NCBI RefSeq assembly: GCF_000421225.1 | Contig: NZ_ATWL01000004.1 | Coordinates: 235,499 to 299,498 of the forward strand | Length of the DNA stretch: 64,000 nucleotides | Direction: 5' to 3' | Source of the DNA: Ruania albidiflava DSM 18029 | GTDB lineage: Bacteria; Actinomycetota; Actinomycetes; Actinomycetales; Beutenbergiaceae | Part shown: in pieces, positions 52,888 to 61,197 of the stretch | How positions within the stretch are numbered: the first letter of the stretch is position 1 | How the letters are laid out: every line of letters starts with the position of its first letter | Translations under genes and position numbers: made by a program | Notes under the pieces: generated by a model | What the model saw: only the letters and a program-made list of their open reading frames with translations | What the model was told of the DNA's origin: nothing | The model's database searches: none

Positions 52888-54261
52888 TCAGCCGTACCAC
52901 TGCTCGTAGCTGTCCTGGATCTGCTCGGCACCATCGCGCAGACTGTCAGCGACCCCGTCGAACGTCGACTGCACGTCGGTGCTCTGGGCGGAGAGGATCT
53001 CCTGGATCCCGCTGATGATGGTGCTCGTGCTGTCGGTGACGAAGGTGCGTACCGCGTCGGTCGGCTCGGAGATCTCGAGCTGGTCCGCGGCAGCGGAGAA
53101 GTTCGGGTCCTCGGCCAGGACGTCGGCGAGCTCTGGTTCGTTCACCGCTTCGGTGACTACCGGCAGGTACCCCGTGCCCAGGGTCCAGGCGGCCGCGTTC
53201 TCCGGGCTGCCGAGGAACTTCAGCACCTCGAACGCAGCATCCTTGCGCTCCTGCGGCACACCCTTGAGCAGGGACCAGCCGTTGCCGCCGGTGGGCACAC
53301 CGGTGGTCACCTGGCTGGGCAGGAACGCGGCACCGACCTCGAAGTCGGCCTCCTCGTAGATCCCGCGCAGCGACGCGGTGGAACCAACGGTTGTGGCCAC
53401 CACACCTGCGCCGAAGTCGGTGGTCGGGCTCTGGGAGAGGTAGCCGAACTCGTCCTCGAAGATGAACTCCTGTGCCCAGTTGCCGGCGTCGACGGCGCCC
53501 TGCTGGTCGATCTGGATGTCCAGTCCCTCAGAGATCCGGCCGCCGAACTGCCAGATCATCGCCATGAACGGCCAGTCGTCGCTGGGGTTGAAAGCATGTA
53601 CGCCGATCGGTTTGCCAGCTGCCTGCACCTCTCGCAGTGCCGGGCCCCACTCGCGCAGCTCGTCCCAGGTCTCCGGGCCTCGGTCGGGCAGCCCGGCCTC
53701 GGCGAAGACGTCCTTGTTGTAGTACATCAGCGGGGTGGACCGCCCGTAGGAGAGCCAGTAGGTGCTGCCGTTGACCACACCTTCGTTGTACAGGGTCTCG
53801 ACGTAGTTGCTGCCGTTGAACTCGTCGTCGAAGTAGTCGTCCAGCGGCTCGAGCACGTCGTTGAGGAGGAACCGGGCCCACCAGGTGTCGGCGAACATCA
53901 TGATGTCCGGGACGCTCCCGGCCTGCAGGGCGGCCGTCAGCTTCGGTCCGGACTCCTCGTAGCCGCCCTGGAACTGCACCTCGGCGTAGATGTCCTCCTG
54001 GGAGTCGTTGAACTTCGTGACCAGCTCCTGGAGCACATCGCCGTTGTGGCCGCCGGTGGCGCTCCACATGACGATGTTCATCTCCCGGTCGGCGTACTTG
54101 GCTGGTGCGTTGAAGTCGACTTGGCCGAGCTCGGAGTCGCCGGTGTTCGCGCCACCGGCGCAGGAGGCCAGCAGCGGCGCGCTGAGGCCAGCGGCGCCGA
54201 GGCCGAGGAAGGCCCTGCGACTAGGGAGGGCGAGCGGTGAGCGCAGGTTTCGGGGGTTCAC
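52888..54261 (-). CDS. ABC transporter substrate-binding lipoprotein with twin-arginine signal (UgpB/AraN-like)
   Basis: 457 residues from GTG 54261 with AAAGGACG upstream. The signal is SRRAFLGLGAAGLSAPLLASC, carrying twin arginines and a lipobox Cys, so it is probably Tat-exported and lipid-anchored. The mature part is a family 1 binding protein (MNIVMWSATGGHNGDVLQEL, MMFADTWWARFLL, YNKDVFAEAGLP, GNGWSLLKGVPQERKDAA). Proteins of this type bind glycerol-3-phosphate, glycerophosphodiesters, oligosaccharides or arabino-oligosaccharides. The GDPD next door argues for a glycerophosphodiester ligand. Confidence 0.88.
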   Translation of the reverse strand: MNPRNLRSPLALPSRRAFLGLGAAGLSAPLLASCAGGANTGDSELGQVDFNAPAKYADREMNIVMWSATGGHNGDVLQELVTKFNDSQEDIYAEVQFQGGYEESGPKLTAALQAGSVPDIMMFADTWWARFLLNDVLEPLDDYFDDEFNGSNYVETLYNEGVVNGSTYWLSYGRSTPLMYYNKDVFAEAGLPDRGPETWDELREWGPALREVQAAGKPIGVHAFNPSDDWPFMAMIWQFGGRISEGLDIQIDQQGAVDAGNWAQEFIFEDEFGYLSQSPTTDFGAGVVATTVGSTASLRGIYEEADFEVGAAFLPSQVTTGVPTGGNGWSLLKGVPQERKDAAFEVLKFLGSPENAAAWTLGTGYLPVVTEAVNEPELADVLAEDPNFSAAADQLEISEPTDAVRTFVTDSTSTIISGIQEILSAQSTDVQSTFDGVADSLRDGAEQIQDSYEQWYG

Positions 54262-54312
54262 GTGAGCGTCCTTTCGCAATGGGTGATCAGGTGTGGAGGA
54301 GAGCGCCGCGCG

Positions 54313-55245
54313 TCAGCCCTTGACGGCTCCGGCGGTGAGTCCGCGGGCGATGTGCCGTTGGGTGAACAGGAACAGGATGAGCATGGGCAGGGCGACGATG
54401 ACCGTGCCGGCCATGATCGCGCCCCAGTTGGTGTAGCCCTCGGTGGAGCGCAGGTACAGCAGGCCGATCGGCAGCGTGCGCATCTCGACGGTGTTGGTGA
54501 CGATCAGTGGCCAGATGAAGTCGTTCCACATGTCCACCACCGCGATCACACCGACCGTGACCAGCATCGGCTTGCACATCGGCAGGACCACCTGGAAGAG
54601 CATGCGAAAGTGACCGGCGCCGTCAACCTTGGCTGCCTCGTTGATCTCCTTGGGCAGGGTCATCATGTACTGCCGGAGCAGGAACATGCCGAAGATGGAG
54701 CCGGAGCTCGGCAGGATCAGCCCCATGTAGGTGTTGATCCAGTTGAGGTTCGCGATCGTGATGTAGTTGACGATCAGAGTGACGTTGTTCGGCACCATCA
54801 GTGACCCGAGCATGAACAGGAAGAGCACGTTCTTCAGCGGGAAGCGCAGGTGGGTGAACGCGTAGGCCGTGAACGTGGCGTTCATCAGCTTCAACGAGGC
54901 GCCGATGCTGGTGACGATCAGTGAGTTGACCAGGAAGTTGTTGAACGGCGCCGCACGCCAGGCCTCGCCGAAGTTTTCCACGACCAGGGGCCACGGGAAC
55001 CAGTCCGGCGGGAACTGGTAGATGGCGGAGTTGTCCTTCACTGCCGAGGAGAAGACCCAGTACAGCGGCACGATGAACGTGGCTGCAGCGACTGCCAGGG
55101 CGATGTAGAGCAGGATCTTGCGCAGCGTGGAGTCCCGCATCGGACCGCCGGGCTTGCGCCGCGGGGTACGTGGGGCGGAGGCGGGGGACGGCGATGGTGC
55201 TGGGGTGTTCCGGCCGTGCGGTTGCGTCTGGGTGTCTGCGCTCAT
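54313..55245 (-). CDS. ABC transporter permease (UgpE/AraQ-like)
   Basis: 310 residues with a Pro/Arg-rich cytoplasmic N-terminus of about 40 residues and six helices. The EAA loop is LPKEINEAAKVDGAGHFRML and the C-terminus is TQRHIARGLTAGAVKG. ATG 55245 overlaps the upstream permease by ATGA. It forms the channel with the 55242 permease. No ATPase is encoded in the operon. Confidence 0.88.
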   Translation of the reverse strand: MSADTQTQPHGRNTPAPSPSPASAPRTPRRKPGGPMRDSTLRKILLYIALAVAAATFIVPLYWVFSSAVKDNSAIYQFPPDWFPWPLVVENFGEAWRAAPFNNFLVNSLIVTSIGASLKLMNATFTAYAFTHLRFPLKNVLFLFMLGSLMVPNNVTLIVNYITIANLNWINTYMGLILPSSGSIFGMFLLRQYMMTLPKEINEAAKVDGAGHFRMLFQVVLPMCKPMLVTVGVIAVVDMWNDFIWPLIVTNTVEMRTLPIGLLYLRSTEGYTNWGAIMAGTVIVALPMLILFLFTQRHIARGLTAGAVKG

Positions 55246-56153
55246 TGGTAGTGGACCTTGCGTTGCGAGTAGGCGTTCTGCAGGGCCGTGAGGGCCAGGA
55301 GGATGAAGAAGAGGACGACTGCTGCTGCGGCTCCGCCACCGGCGTCGGAGGCCTTGAAGGCGCGTTCGTACACGAACCAGGACAGCGTGGTGGTCGCGAT
55401 GCCTGGTCCGCCGTTGGTCATCACCGCGATCAGGTCATAGGCCTGGAACGTGCCGATCATGGTGATCACCATGACGAAGAAGGTGACCGGGGAGAGCAGG
55501 GGCAGCGTGATCCGCCGGAAGATGGTCCACCGGCCGGCGCCATCGATGCGGGCTGCCTCGTCGTACTCCTCCGGCAGCCCCTGCAGTCCAGCCAGGTAGA
55601 CGATGGCGACGAAGCCGGTGCCCTTCCACAGGTAGGCGATGATCAGCGCAGGCATCGCCCAGGCGGAGTCCGTGGTCCAGTGCGGCGAGCTGGCTCCGAA
55701 CCAGGAGAAGACCACGCGGGAGAGGCCATAGTTCGGGTCGAAGATGAACAGCCAGAGGGTGGCGACTGCGGCACCGCTGATCACGTACGGCGCGAAGGCA
55801 GCAGTGCGGACGATCCCGCGCAGGTGCAGCTTCTGGTTGATCAGCACGGCGAGCGCGAGCCCGATCAGCACGCTGCCGATCACCACAAAACCACCAAACA
55901 CCAGAGTGTTCAGCAGCACCTGGTGGAACTGCGAGCTGGTGAACAGGTTGATGTAGTTCTTCAGACCAACCCAGACCGGCGACCCGGAGATCATGTTCCA
56001 CCGCGTCATCGACAGATAGGCGTTGTACAGCACCGGCCAGTACTCGAAGGTGAGCACCATGGCGATGTTGGGCAGGATCAGCAGCGCGAACACCCCGTAC
56101 TCGCGTCGGTTGCGTCTGCGGCGCCCGCGCCGGCGCTCGATCGGATCCGGCAT
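55242..56153 (-). CDS. ABC transporter permease (UgpA/AraP-like)
   Basis: 303 residues with a basic N-terminus (IERRRGRRRRNRREYG) and six helices. The EAA loop is LPEEYDEAARIDGAGRWTIF. ATG 56153 is preceded by GAGGGGACG; the frame stays open upstream and TTG 56201 or GTG 56186 are less likely starts. It is the first gene of the leftward operon (permease, permease, lipoprotein, GDPD, kinase), under the promoter at 56256-56284. Confidence 0.86.
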   Translation of the reverse strand: MPDPIERRRGRRRRNRREYGVFALLILPNIAMVLTFEYWPVLYNAYLSMTRWNMISGSPVWVGLKNYINLFTSSQFHQVLLNTLVFGGFVVIGSVLIGLALAVLINQKLHLRGIVRTAAFAPYVISGAAVATLWLFIFDPNYGLSRVVFSWFGASSPHWTTDSAWAMPALIIAYLWKGTGFVAIVYLAGLQGLPEEYDEAARIDGAGRWTIFRRITLPLLSPVTFFVMVITMIGTFQAYDLIAVMTNGGPGIATTTLSWFVYERAFKASDAGGGAAAAVVLFFILLALTALQNAYSQRKVHYQ

Positions 56154-56227
56154 CCCGGGACCGTCCCCTCGAGGAGCGGAGATCACATCTTGGTGAGCCA
56201 ACGGACCTGCCTTCCTTGCCAGCGATC

Positions 56228-56247
56228 CCGTCCCACCGGTGGGACGG
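56228..56247. promoter_or_regulatory. 20-bp perfect palindromic operator candidate
   Basis: CCGTCCCACCGGTGGGACGG is perfectly symmetrical and begins 8 bases downstream of the leftward -10, i.e. over the expected transcription start. That is a repressor-like position. It is 75 bases upstream of ATG 56153. Confidence 0.6.
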
Positions 56248-56255
56248 TTGAGGAA

Positions 56256-56284
56256 CTCTAACCATGAAAAACGATGGATTGCAA
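56256..56284 (-). promoter_or_regulatory. Promoter of the leftward importer operon
   Basis: On the minus strand the -35 TTGCAA (56279-56284) and the -10 TTAGAG (56256-56261) are 17 bases apart, in an A/T-rich stretch. Confidence 0.5.
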
Positions 56285-56412
56285 GAGATCTAACAGTACG
56301 CCATCGTCGCTCCTGGGCCCGCGGAACGGTGGCAGGATGCCGAGCGAGCGTGACATCAGCGTGATTCCATGACTGAGCGGAGGTCGCGTGGCTGTCAGTT
56401 GGATGGCGACAG

Positions 56413-56440
56413 TTGCCGATCGTCATCAAACTGTGATAAA
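56413..56440 (+). promoter_or_regulatory. Promoter of the rightward rpiB-like series
   Basis: TTGCCG (56413-56418) and GATAAA (56435-56440) are 16 bases apart, and a run of seven A's follows. The expected leader to ATG 56569 is about 120 bases. Confidence 0.45.
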
Positions 56441-56568
56441 AAAATATCGTTCATCGCCAGCGTCGGTCGTCAGAGACCGGTGCCGGCGCGAGCGCAGGCG
56501 GCGCTGTGCGATGCCAGCGACTGTCCGGGCGCACTGCCGCACCGGCGAACACGATCAAGGAGGAACAG

Positions 56569-57033
56569 ATGGGCTGGCGCATAGTGGTCGGGTCGGACGG
56601 AGCCGGCTTCGGCTACAAGGAGGCGCTCAAGGCCGACCTGGGCGAGCACGAGCTGGTCGACTCTGTCGCGGACGTGGGTGTGGGCTCCACCGGAGAGCCG
56701 ACCCACTACCCGTCGGTGGCGATCGAGGCCGGCAGGCGGGTCGCCGCCGGGGAGGCCGACCGGGCGCTGCTCATCTGCGGTACCGGAATCGGTGTGGCGA
56801 TCTCCGCGAACAAGGTCCGGGGCATCCGCGCTGCGACAGCGCACGACGTCTACTCGGTGCGCCGTTCGGTGCTGTCCAACGATGCCCAGGTGCTCTGCCT
56901 CGGTGAACGGGTGATCGGTCTGGAGGTCGCCCGGGTGCTGGTCGATGAGTGGCTGAAGGTGACGTTCGACCCGCAGTCGCCCTCCGCGCCCAAGGTCGCC
57001 GAGATCGTGGCGCACGAAGAAGAGGCTGGATAG
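56569..57033 (+). CDS. RpiB/LacAB-family sugar-phosphate isomerase
   Basis: 154 residues, the size of RpiB. It shows IVVGSDGAGFGYKEALK, then DVGVGSTGEPTHYPSVA, the anion-hole motif LLICGTGIGVAISANKV, and NDAQVLCLGERVIG. The usual catalytic Cys lies in LLICGTG. Members isomerise ribose-5-phosphate, allose-6-phosphate or tetrulose-4-phosphates (EryI, DerI). The first residues differ from housekeeping RpiB (GAGFGYK instead of the common HAGFELK), so a specialised substrate is likely. ATG 56569 has AAGGAGGAAC upstream. It is the first gene rightward from the shared control region. Confidence 0.88.
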   Translation: MGWRIVVGSDGAGFGYKEALKADLGEHELVDSVADVGVGSTGEPTHYPSVAIEAGRRVAAGEADRALLICGTGIGVAISANKVRGIRAATAHDVYSVRRSVLSNDAQVLCLGERVIGLEVARVLVDEWLKVTFDPQSPSAPKVAEIVAHEEEAG

Positions 57034-57048
57034 CCACCGGAGCTCTGC

Positions 57049-57077
57049 GGACGTTCGCGCACCGTGCGCGAACGTCC
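57049..57077. terminator. 14-bp perfect hairpin after the rpiB-like gene
   Basis: GGACGTTCGCGCAC (57049-57062) and GTGCGCGAACGTCC (57064-57077) pair almost without a loop, with partial outer pairing through AGCT. It lies in the 77-base gap before the IMPase-like gene and could reduce transcription of the downstream genes. Confidence 0.6.
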
Positions 57078-57110
57078 GACAGCTCCGCAGGTCACGGGTG
57101 AAGGGCAGGC

Positions 57111-57941
57111 GTGGAACATCTGAGCGAGGCGCAGCTGGCGGTCGACGACGTCGAGGCGGACCAGCTGCTGGAGCTGGCCGTGGACGCCGCACGGCGCGGC
57201 GGCGGGCTCGCCGAGTCGGCACGCCGTGCAGGGGTGGACGTGGCCGCGACCAAGACCAACGACCTGGACGTGGTCACCCGGGCGGACATCGAGGTGGAGA
57301 ACCTGATCCGGGAGACCATCCTGGCCCAGCGACCCCAGGACGGCTTCCTCGGCGAGGAGACCGACGAAGTGCCCGGACATGACGACCTCACCTGGCTCGT
57401 CGACCCGATCGACGGCACGGTGAACTACCTCTACGGCGACCCGGGCTACGCCGTCTCGATCGCCGCCTACCGCAGGGGGACACCGCTGGTGGGGGTGGTG
57501 TACGGCCCCGCCCTGGACGAGCTCTGGGCCGCGCGCAGCGGCGGTGGCGCCACCCTGAACGGGCTCCCGGTGCGCACCGCCGGCTCGGTCTCCCCGGCAC
57601 AGCCGCTGCTGGCGACCGTCTTCGACTACGACCCGACCGCCCGGGTGCGGCAGATGCGCCGGCTGGCCGACTCGGCGGTGGTCATCCGCGACGTGCGGGT
57701 GTCCGGCTCCACCGCCTTGGACCTGTGCCGGGTCGCCGCCGGGCGCGTCGACGTGTTCTGCACCGACAGCGTGCACTGGTGGGACGTGGGCGCCGGGATC
57801 GTCATCGCACGCGAAGCCGGCTGCCAGGCCTGGGCCCGGCAGGACCCGGTCAGCCGACACGTCAGCTGTGTGGTCAGCAACCCCACAGTGTCGGAGTCGG
57901 TGCTCTCCTCTCTAGGCTACGCGGTGGTGCCATCCTGCTGA
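57111..57941 (+). CDS. Inositol monophosphatase family phosphatase
   Basis: 276 residues from GTG with GAAGG upstream. IMPase metal motifs are all present: GEETDEV (Glu), LVDPIDGTVNYLYGDP and VHWWDVGAGIVIAREAG. It should remove phosphate from a sugar or polyol phosphate such as inositol-1-phosphate or histidinol phosphate. Next in the rightward series, it lies 32 bases before the metallophosphoesterase gene. A phosphatase in a catabolic series suggests that a phosphorylated intermediate is dephosphorylated or recycled. Confidence 0.87.
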   Translation: MEHLSEAQLAVDDVEADQLLELAVDAARRGGGLAESARRAGVDVAATKTNDLDVVTRADIEVENLIRETILAQRPQDGFLGEETDEVPGHDDLTWLVDPIDGTVNYLYGDPGYAVSIAAYRRGTPLVGVVYGPALDELWAARSGGGATLNGLPVRTAGSVSPAQPLLATVFDYDPTARVRQMRRLADSAVVIRDVRVSGSTALDLCRVAAGRVDVFCTDSVHWWDVGAGIVIAREAGCQAWARQDPVSRHVSCVVSNPTVSESVLSSLGYAVVPSC

Positions 57942-57973
57942 GGGGCAGCCATCCGCCAACCGGAGAGAGTCGA

Positions 57974-58783
57974 ATGAAGATCCTGTTCATCGGTGACATC
58001 GTGGGCCAGCCCGGCGTCGACCTGCTGCTCGAGCACGTGCCGATGCTGCGGGACCGGCACCGGGTCGACGTGGTGGTAGCCAACGCGGAGAACATGAACC
58101 TCTCCGGGCCGCGTCCCCAGGACGGGTTCGGCATGCTGCCCGAGCAGGTCGAGGCACTGCAGGGCGCCGGAGTGGACGTCCTCACCTCCGGCAACCACTC
58201 CTGGGACGGGCCCCAGTACCGCGAAGCCCTCGCCCACCCGCGGGTCGTCCGCCCGGTGAACGTGCCGACCGGATGGGCCGGGCGCGGCAGCATCAGCGTC
58301 CCGGTCGGGGAGCGCACCCTGACGGTCGTGAACGTCACCGACGACTCGGCGATCCCCGAGGCCACCTCGCCCTACGCCGCGTTCGCCGGGCTGCGCCTGC
58401 CGCCTGGACCCGTCCTGGTCGACTACCACGGGGACCTCGTGTCCCGGAAGTTCGCCTTCGCGTTCGCCGTCGACGGGGAAGCGACCGCTGTGCTCGGCAC
58501 GCACACCCACGAGCCCACCCTGTGGGCGCACCAGCTGCCGAAGGGCACCGGTTTCGTCGCCGAGGTGGGTATGACCGGACCGCTGGGCGGGGTGCTCGGC
58601 ACCGAGCCGGAGATCTTCGCCCGCCAGGCCAAAGGCCTGGACACGAGTGACCTGCCGCCGGTCGGCCTGGCACCGGGCCCGCTCACCCTCGGCGCCGTGC
58701 TGCTCGACGTCACCCCGGAAGACACCGTCCGAGAGATCCGCCGGGTCGGGCTGGAGGGTGACCATGCCATGGCGATCGCCTGA
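57974..58783 (+). CDS. YmdB-family metallophosphoesterase (TIGR00282 type)
   Basis: 269 residues, the exact family size. Metal motifs are ILFIGDIVGQPG, VVANAENMNL, LTSGNHSWDGP, and the pair LVDYHGD with GTHTHEPT, then GFVAEVGMTGP near the C-terminus. B. subtilis YmdB hydrolyses 2',3'-cyclic nucleotides; most members are untested. In the usual motif NHIWD the second residue is Ser here. GGAGAG precedes ATG 57974. Its position among sugar-phosphate enzymes hints at cyclic phosphodiester cleavage, which is inference. Confidence 0.86.
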   Translation: MKILFIGDIVGQPGVDLLLEHVPMLRDRHRVDVVVANAENMNLSGPRPQDGFGMLPEQVEALQGAGVDVLTSGNHSWDGPQYREALAHPRVVRPVNVPTGWAGRGSISVPVGERTLTVVNVTDDSAIPEATSPYAAFAGLRLPPGPVLVDYHGDLVSRKFAFAFAVDGEATAVLGTHTHEPTLWAHQLPKGTGFVAEVGMTGPLGGVLGTEPEIFARQAKGLDTSDLPPVGLAPGPLTLGAVLLDVTPEDTVREIRRVGLEGDHAMAIA

Positions 58784-58821
58784 CCCGGCCCACCAGCCCT
58801 GCCACCGAAGGAGAGACCCCG

Positions 58822-59643
58822 ATGACGCTCAGCCCCCGCGGGAGCGAGCTGTACGACGCCTACGTGTTCGACCTGGACGGCACGATCTACCTCGGGGAGG
58901 ACCTGCTTCCCGGTGCGGCCGAGCTCCTCGGTGAGCTGCGCCGTCGGGACATCCCGGTGCGGTTCGTGTCCAACAACCCCACCAAGTCCCCGCAGCAGTA
59001 CGTGGACAAGCTCACCGGCCTCGGTGTGGCCGCTACCCTCCAGGACGTCACCAACACCGTGGTGGCGATGGTGCGCTGGTTGCAGGCCGAGCACCCGGGC
59101 AAGGTGGTCTACCCGATCTCCGAGCAGCCGCTGATCGACGCGCTGCACGAGGCCGGGATCGAGACCAGCGAGGACCCGGCGCGCATCGACATCGTCATCG
59201 CCTCCTACGACCGCACCCTGACCTACGCCAAGCTGCAGACCGCCTTCGACGCCATCTGGTTCCACCGCCGGGCCATCCTGGTGACCACCAACCCGGACCG
59301 GTACTGCCCCTTCCCGGGCGGCCGCGGAGAGCCGGACGCCGCCGCCGTGGTCGCCGCGATCGAGGCATGCACCGGCACCACGCTGGACACGAACGTCGGC
59401 AAGCCGGACCCGGCGATGGTGCGCGCCGCCCTGGCCGGGGTGGACGTGGACCTGAGCCGCACGGTGATGGTCGGCGACCGGCTCGGCACCGACATCGCCA
59501 TGGCCACCGACGCCGGGATGGCCAGCGCGATGGTCCTCACCGGTGACTCCACCGCCGCTGAGGCGAAGGCGCTGCCACGCGAGCAGCAGCCCACCTACCT
59601 GCTGGAACGCATCGACCACCTGCTACCCACGGAGCTGCCCTGA
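58822..59643 (+). CDS. HAD-IIA phosphatase (NagD/AraL-like)
   Basis: 273 residues. HAD motifs are YVFDLDGTIYLGE (Asp nucleophile), VRFVSNNPTKSP, the Lys in NVGKPDPAMVRAA and TVMVGDRLGTDIAMATDAG. The C2 cap gives NagD/AraL/PGP affinity. It dephosphorylates small sugar phosphates with broad specificity. GAAGGAG precedes ATG 58822 and its stop overlaps the next start (TGATG), so it is coupled to the AraM-like dehydrogenase, the same pair as araL-araM in Bacillus subtilis. Confidence 0.9.
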   Translation: MTLSPRGSELYDAYVFDLDGTIYLGEDLLPGAAELLGELRRRDIPVRFVSNNPTKSPQQYVDKLTGLGVAATLQDVTNTVVAMVRWLQAEHPGKVVYPISEQPLIDALHEAGIETSEDPARIDIVIASYDRTLTYAKLQTAFDAIWFHRRAILVTTNPDRYCPFPGGRGEPDAAAVVAAIEACTGTTLDTNVGKPDPAMVRAALAGVDVDLSRTVMVGDRLGTDIAMATDAGMASAMVLTGDSTAAEAKALPREQQPTYLLERIDHLLPTELP

Positions 59644-61019
59644 TGACTGAGTCCCCTGCGCCCGAGAGCACGCTGCAGGCGGCGCTGACCGAGGCCACCG
59701 ACACCCGAGTGATCGTCGCCGGCACCGACGTGCTTGACCGCACCGGCAACGTGTTCACCGAGGTGTTCGGGCCCGGAGCGCTCGCCCAGCCGGTCGCCGA
59801 CGAGAACACCTGGGCGGTCGCCGGTGACCAGGTCCGCAGCTCGTTGCAGCAGGCGGGCGTGGCACTGGCCGAGCCGTTCGTGCTGCCCGGCACGCCCACC
59901 GTCTACGCCGACTACCAGAACGTGGAGCGCATCCGCGAGCACCTGCGCACCCGGGACGGGGTCGCCGTGGTGGTCGGGTCCGGCACCCTGAACGACCTGG
60001 TCAAGCTCGCCTGCGCGGAGCTGGAGCGGCAGTACCTGGTGGTCGCCACCGCGGCGTCGATGGACGGCTATGCCGCCTACGGCGCCTCGATCACCGTGGA
60101 CGGCTTCAAGATCACCCGGTACTGCCCGGCCCCCGTCGCGGTGGTCGCGGACTACGGGGTGCTCGCTGATGCCCCGGCCCGGCTGACCGCCACCGGTGTG
60201 GGCGACCTGATCGAGAAGGTGCCCGCCGGGGCGGACTGGATGCTCGCCGACGCCCTGGAGGTGGAGCTGATCACCGACCGGGTCTGGCAGCTGGTGCAGG
60301 GGCCGCTGCGCGCCTCGATCGCCGACCCGGAGGCGCTGGCCGCCGGTGAGGTGGGCGCGATCAGCCGGCTCGCCGACGGGCTGCTGATGTCCGGGCTGGC
60401 GATGCAGGCGAACCAGTCCTCCCGTCCTGCCTCCGGTGCCGGCCACCAGTTCTCCCACCTGTGGGAGATGGAGGGCCTCGGGCTGGACTGGGAGCCGCCG
60501 CTCTCGCACGGGATGAAGGTCGGCCTGGGTACGGTCGCGCTGTGCGCGCTGTACGAGGTGGTGCTCCGCCGGGACCTGTCCACCCTGGACGTGGACGCCG
60601 CCGTGGCCGCCTGGCCCAGCTGGGAGCAGACCGAGGCCCAGGTGCGGGCCGCCGACCTGCCGGACTCGGTCACCGAGGCCGCAGTGGTCCAGTGCCGGGA
60701 GAAGTACGTGGATGCCGACCAGCTCCGGACCCGGCTGCAGAGCCTGGTCCAGCAGTGGCCGGCGCTCTCGGGGCGGCTGCGGGCCCAGCTGCTGCCGGCG
60801 GCGGACATCGAGCAGCGGCTGCGGGTGGTCGGGGCGATCACCCACCCGGCGCAGATCGGCATGGACCTGGACCGGTTCCGTGCGACCTACACCCGCGCCC
60901 GGTTGATCCGCTCCCGGTACACGCTGCTGGACGTGCTCTCCGAGGCGAACCTGCTGGACGACTGCGTGGCCGAGCTGTTCGCCCCCGGCGGTTTCTGGGC
61001 CGAGCGCCCCTGGTCCTGA
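59643..61019 (+). CDS. sn-Glycerol-1-phosphate dehydrogenase family (AraM/EgsA-like)
   Basis: 458 residues. The Fe-ADH_2 fold has [15 protein letters not shown] (NAD site), [18 protein letters not shown], the metal-binding Asp in [17 protein letters not shown] and the metal His pair in [14 protein letters not shown] plus [13 protein letters not shown]. It interconverts sn-glycerol-1-phosphate and DHAP with NAD(P)H. Bacterial members are about 400 residues, so the protein is slightly long at the C-terminus. It is the last gene of the rightward series. Here it may feed glycerol-1-phosphate from diester cleavage into glycolysis. Confidence 0.9.
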   Translation: MTESPAPESTLQAALTEATDTRVIVAGTDVLDRTGNVFTEVFGPGALAQPVADENTWAVAGDQVRSSLQQAGVALAEPFVLPGTPTVYADYQNVERIREHLRTRDGVAVVVGSGTLNDLVKLACAELERQYLVVATAASMDGYAAYGASITVDGFKITRYCPAPVAVVADYGVLADAPARLTATGVGDLIEKVPAGADWMLADALEVELITDRVWQLVQGPLRASIADPEALAAGEVGAISRLADGLLMSGLAMQANQSSRPASGAGHQFSHLWEMEGLGLDWEPPLSHGMKVGLGTVALCALYEVVLRRDLSTLDVDAAVAAWPSWEQTEAQVRAADLPDSVTEAAVVQCREKYVDADQLRTRLQSLVQQWPALSGRLRAQLLPAADIEQRLRVVGAITHPAQIGMDLDRFRATYTRARLIRSRYTLLDVLSEANLLDDCVAELFAPGGFWAERPWS

Positions 61020-61031
61020 CCCGCCGCGCAC

Positions 61032-61088
61032 CCCGCGCCGCCCCACCCCACTCGCCGCCCCACCCCACTCGCCGCCCACGCGCCGCCC
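61032..61088. repeat. C-rich tandem repeat (about 17-bp unit)
   Basis: GCCGCCCCACCCCACTC occurs twice in tandem and is followed by two degenerate partial units, directly after the AraM-like gene. Confidence 0.5.
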
Positions 61089-61097
61089 CACCTCGGC

Positions 61098-61157
61098 GTG
61101 AATCGGTTCAGGCGATACTTGCTGCGCGGGGTCGTGCTCTGCGGTATCGCCCCGGCG
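61098..61157. repeat. Dispersed intergenic repeat, copy B
   Basis: Gap-free match to 31792-31851. TGAATCGGTTCA at 61099-61110 is a near-palindrome, followed by GATACTTGCTGC, and the 3' part runs into tandem units. Confidence 0.6.
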
Positions 61158-61197
61158 GGCCGGGTATCGCCCCGGCGGGCCGGGTATCGCCCCGGTG
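61143..61197. repeat. 20-bp tandem repeat, about 2.7 copies
   Basis: GGTATCGCCCCGGCGGGCCG is repeated almost exactly three times, the last copy being incomplete, continuing from the 3' end of copy B of the dispersed repeat. Confidence 0.6.

Larger units (their letters stand above)
56154..56568. other. 415-base divergent control region with A/T-rich islands
   Basis: This separates the leftward importer operon from the rightward rpiB-like series. It contains a 20-bp perfect palindrome, a promoter for each direction and two A/T-rich patches (about 56250-56300 and 56425-56455) that stand out in this GC-rich window. No coding frame is convincing. Confidence 0.6.
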
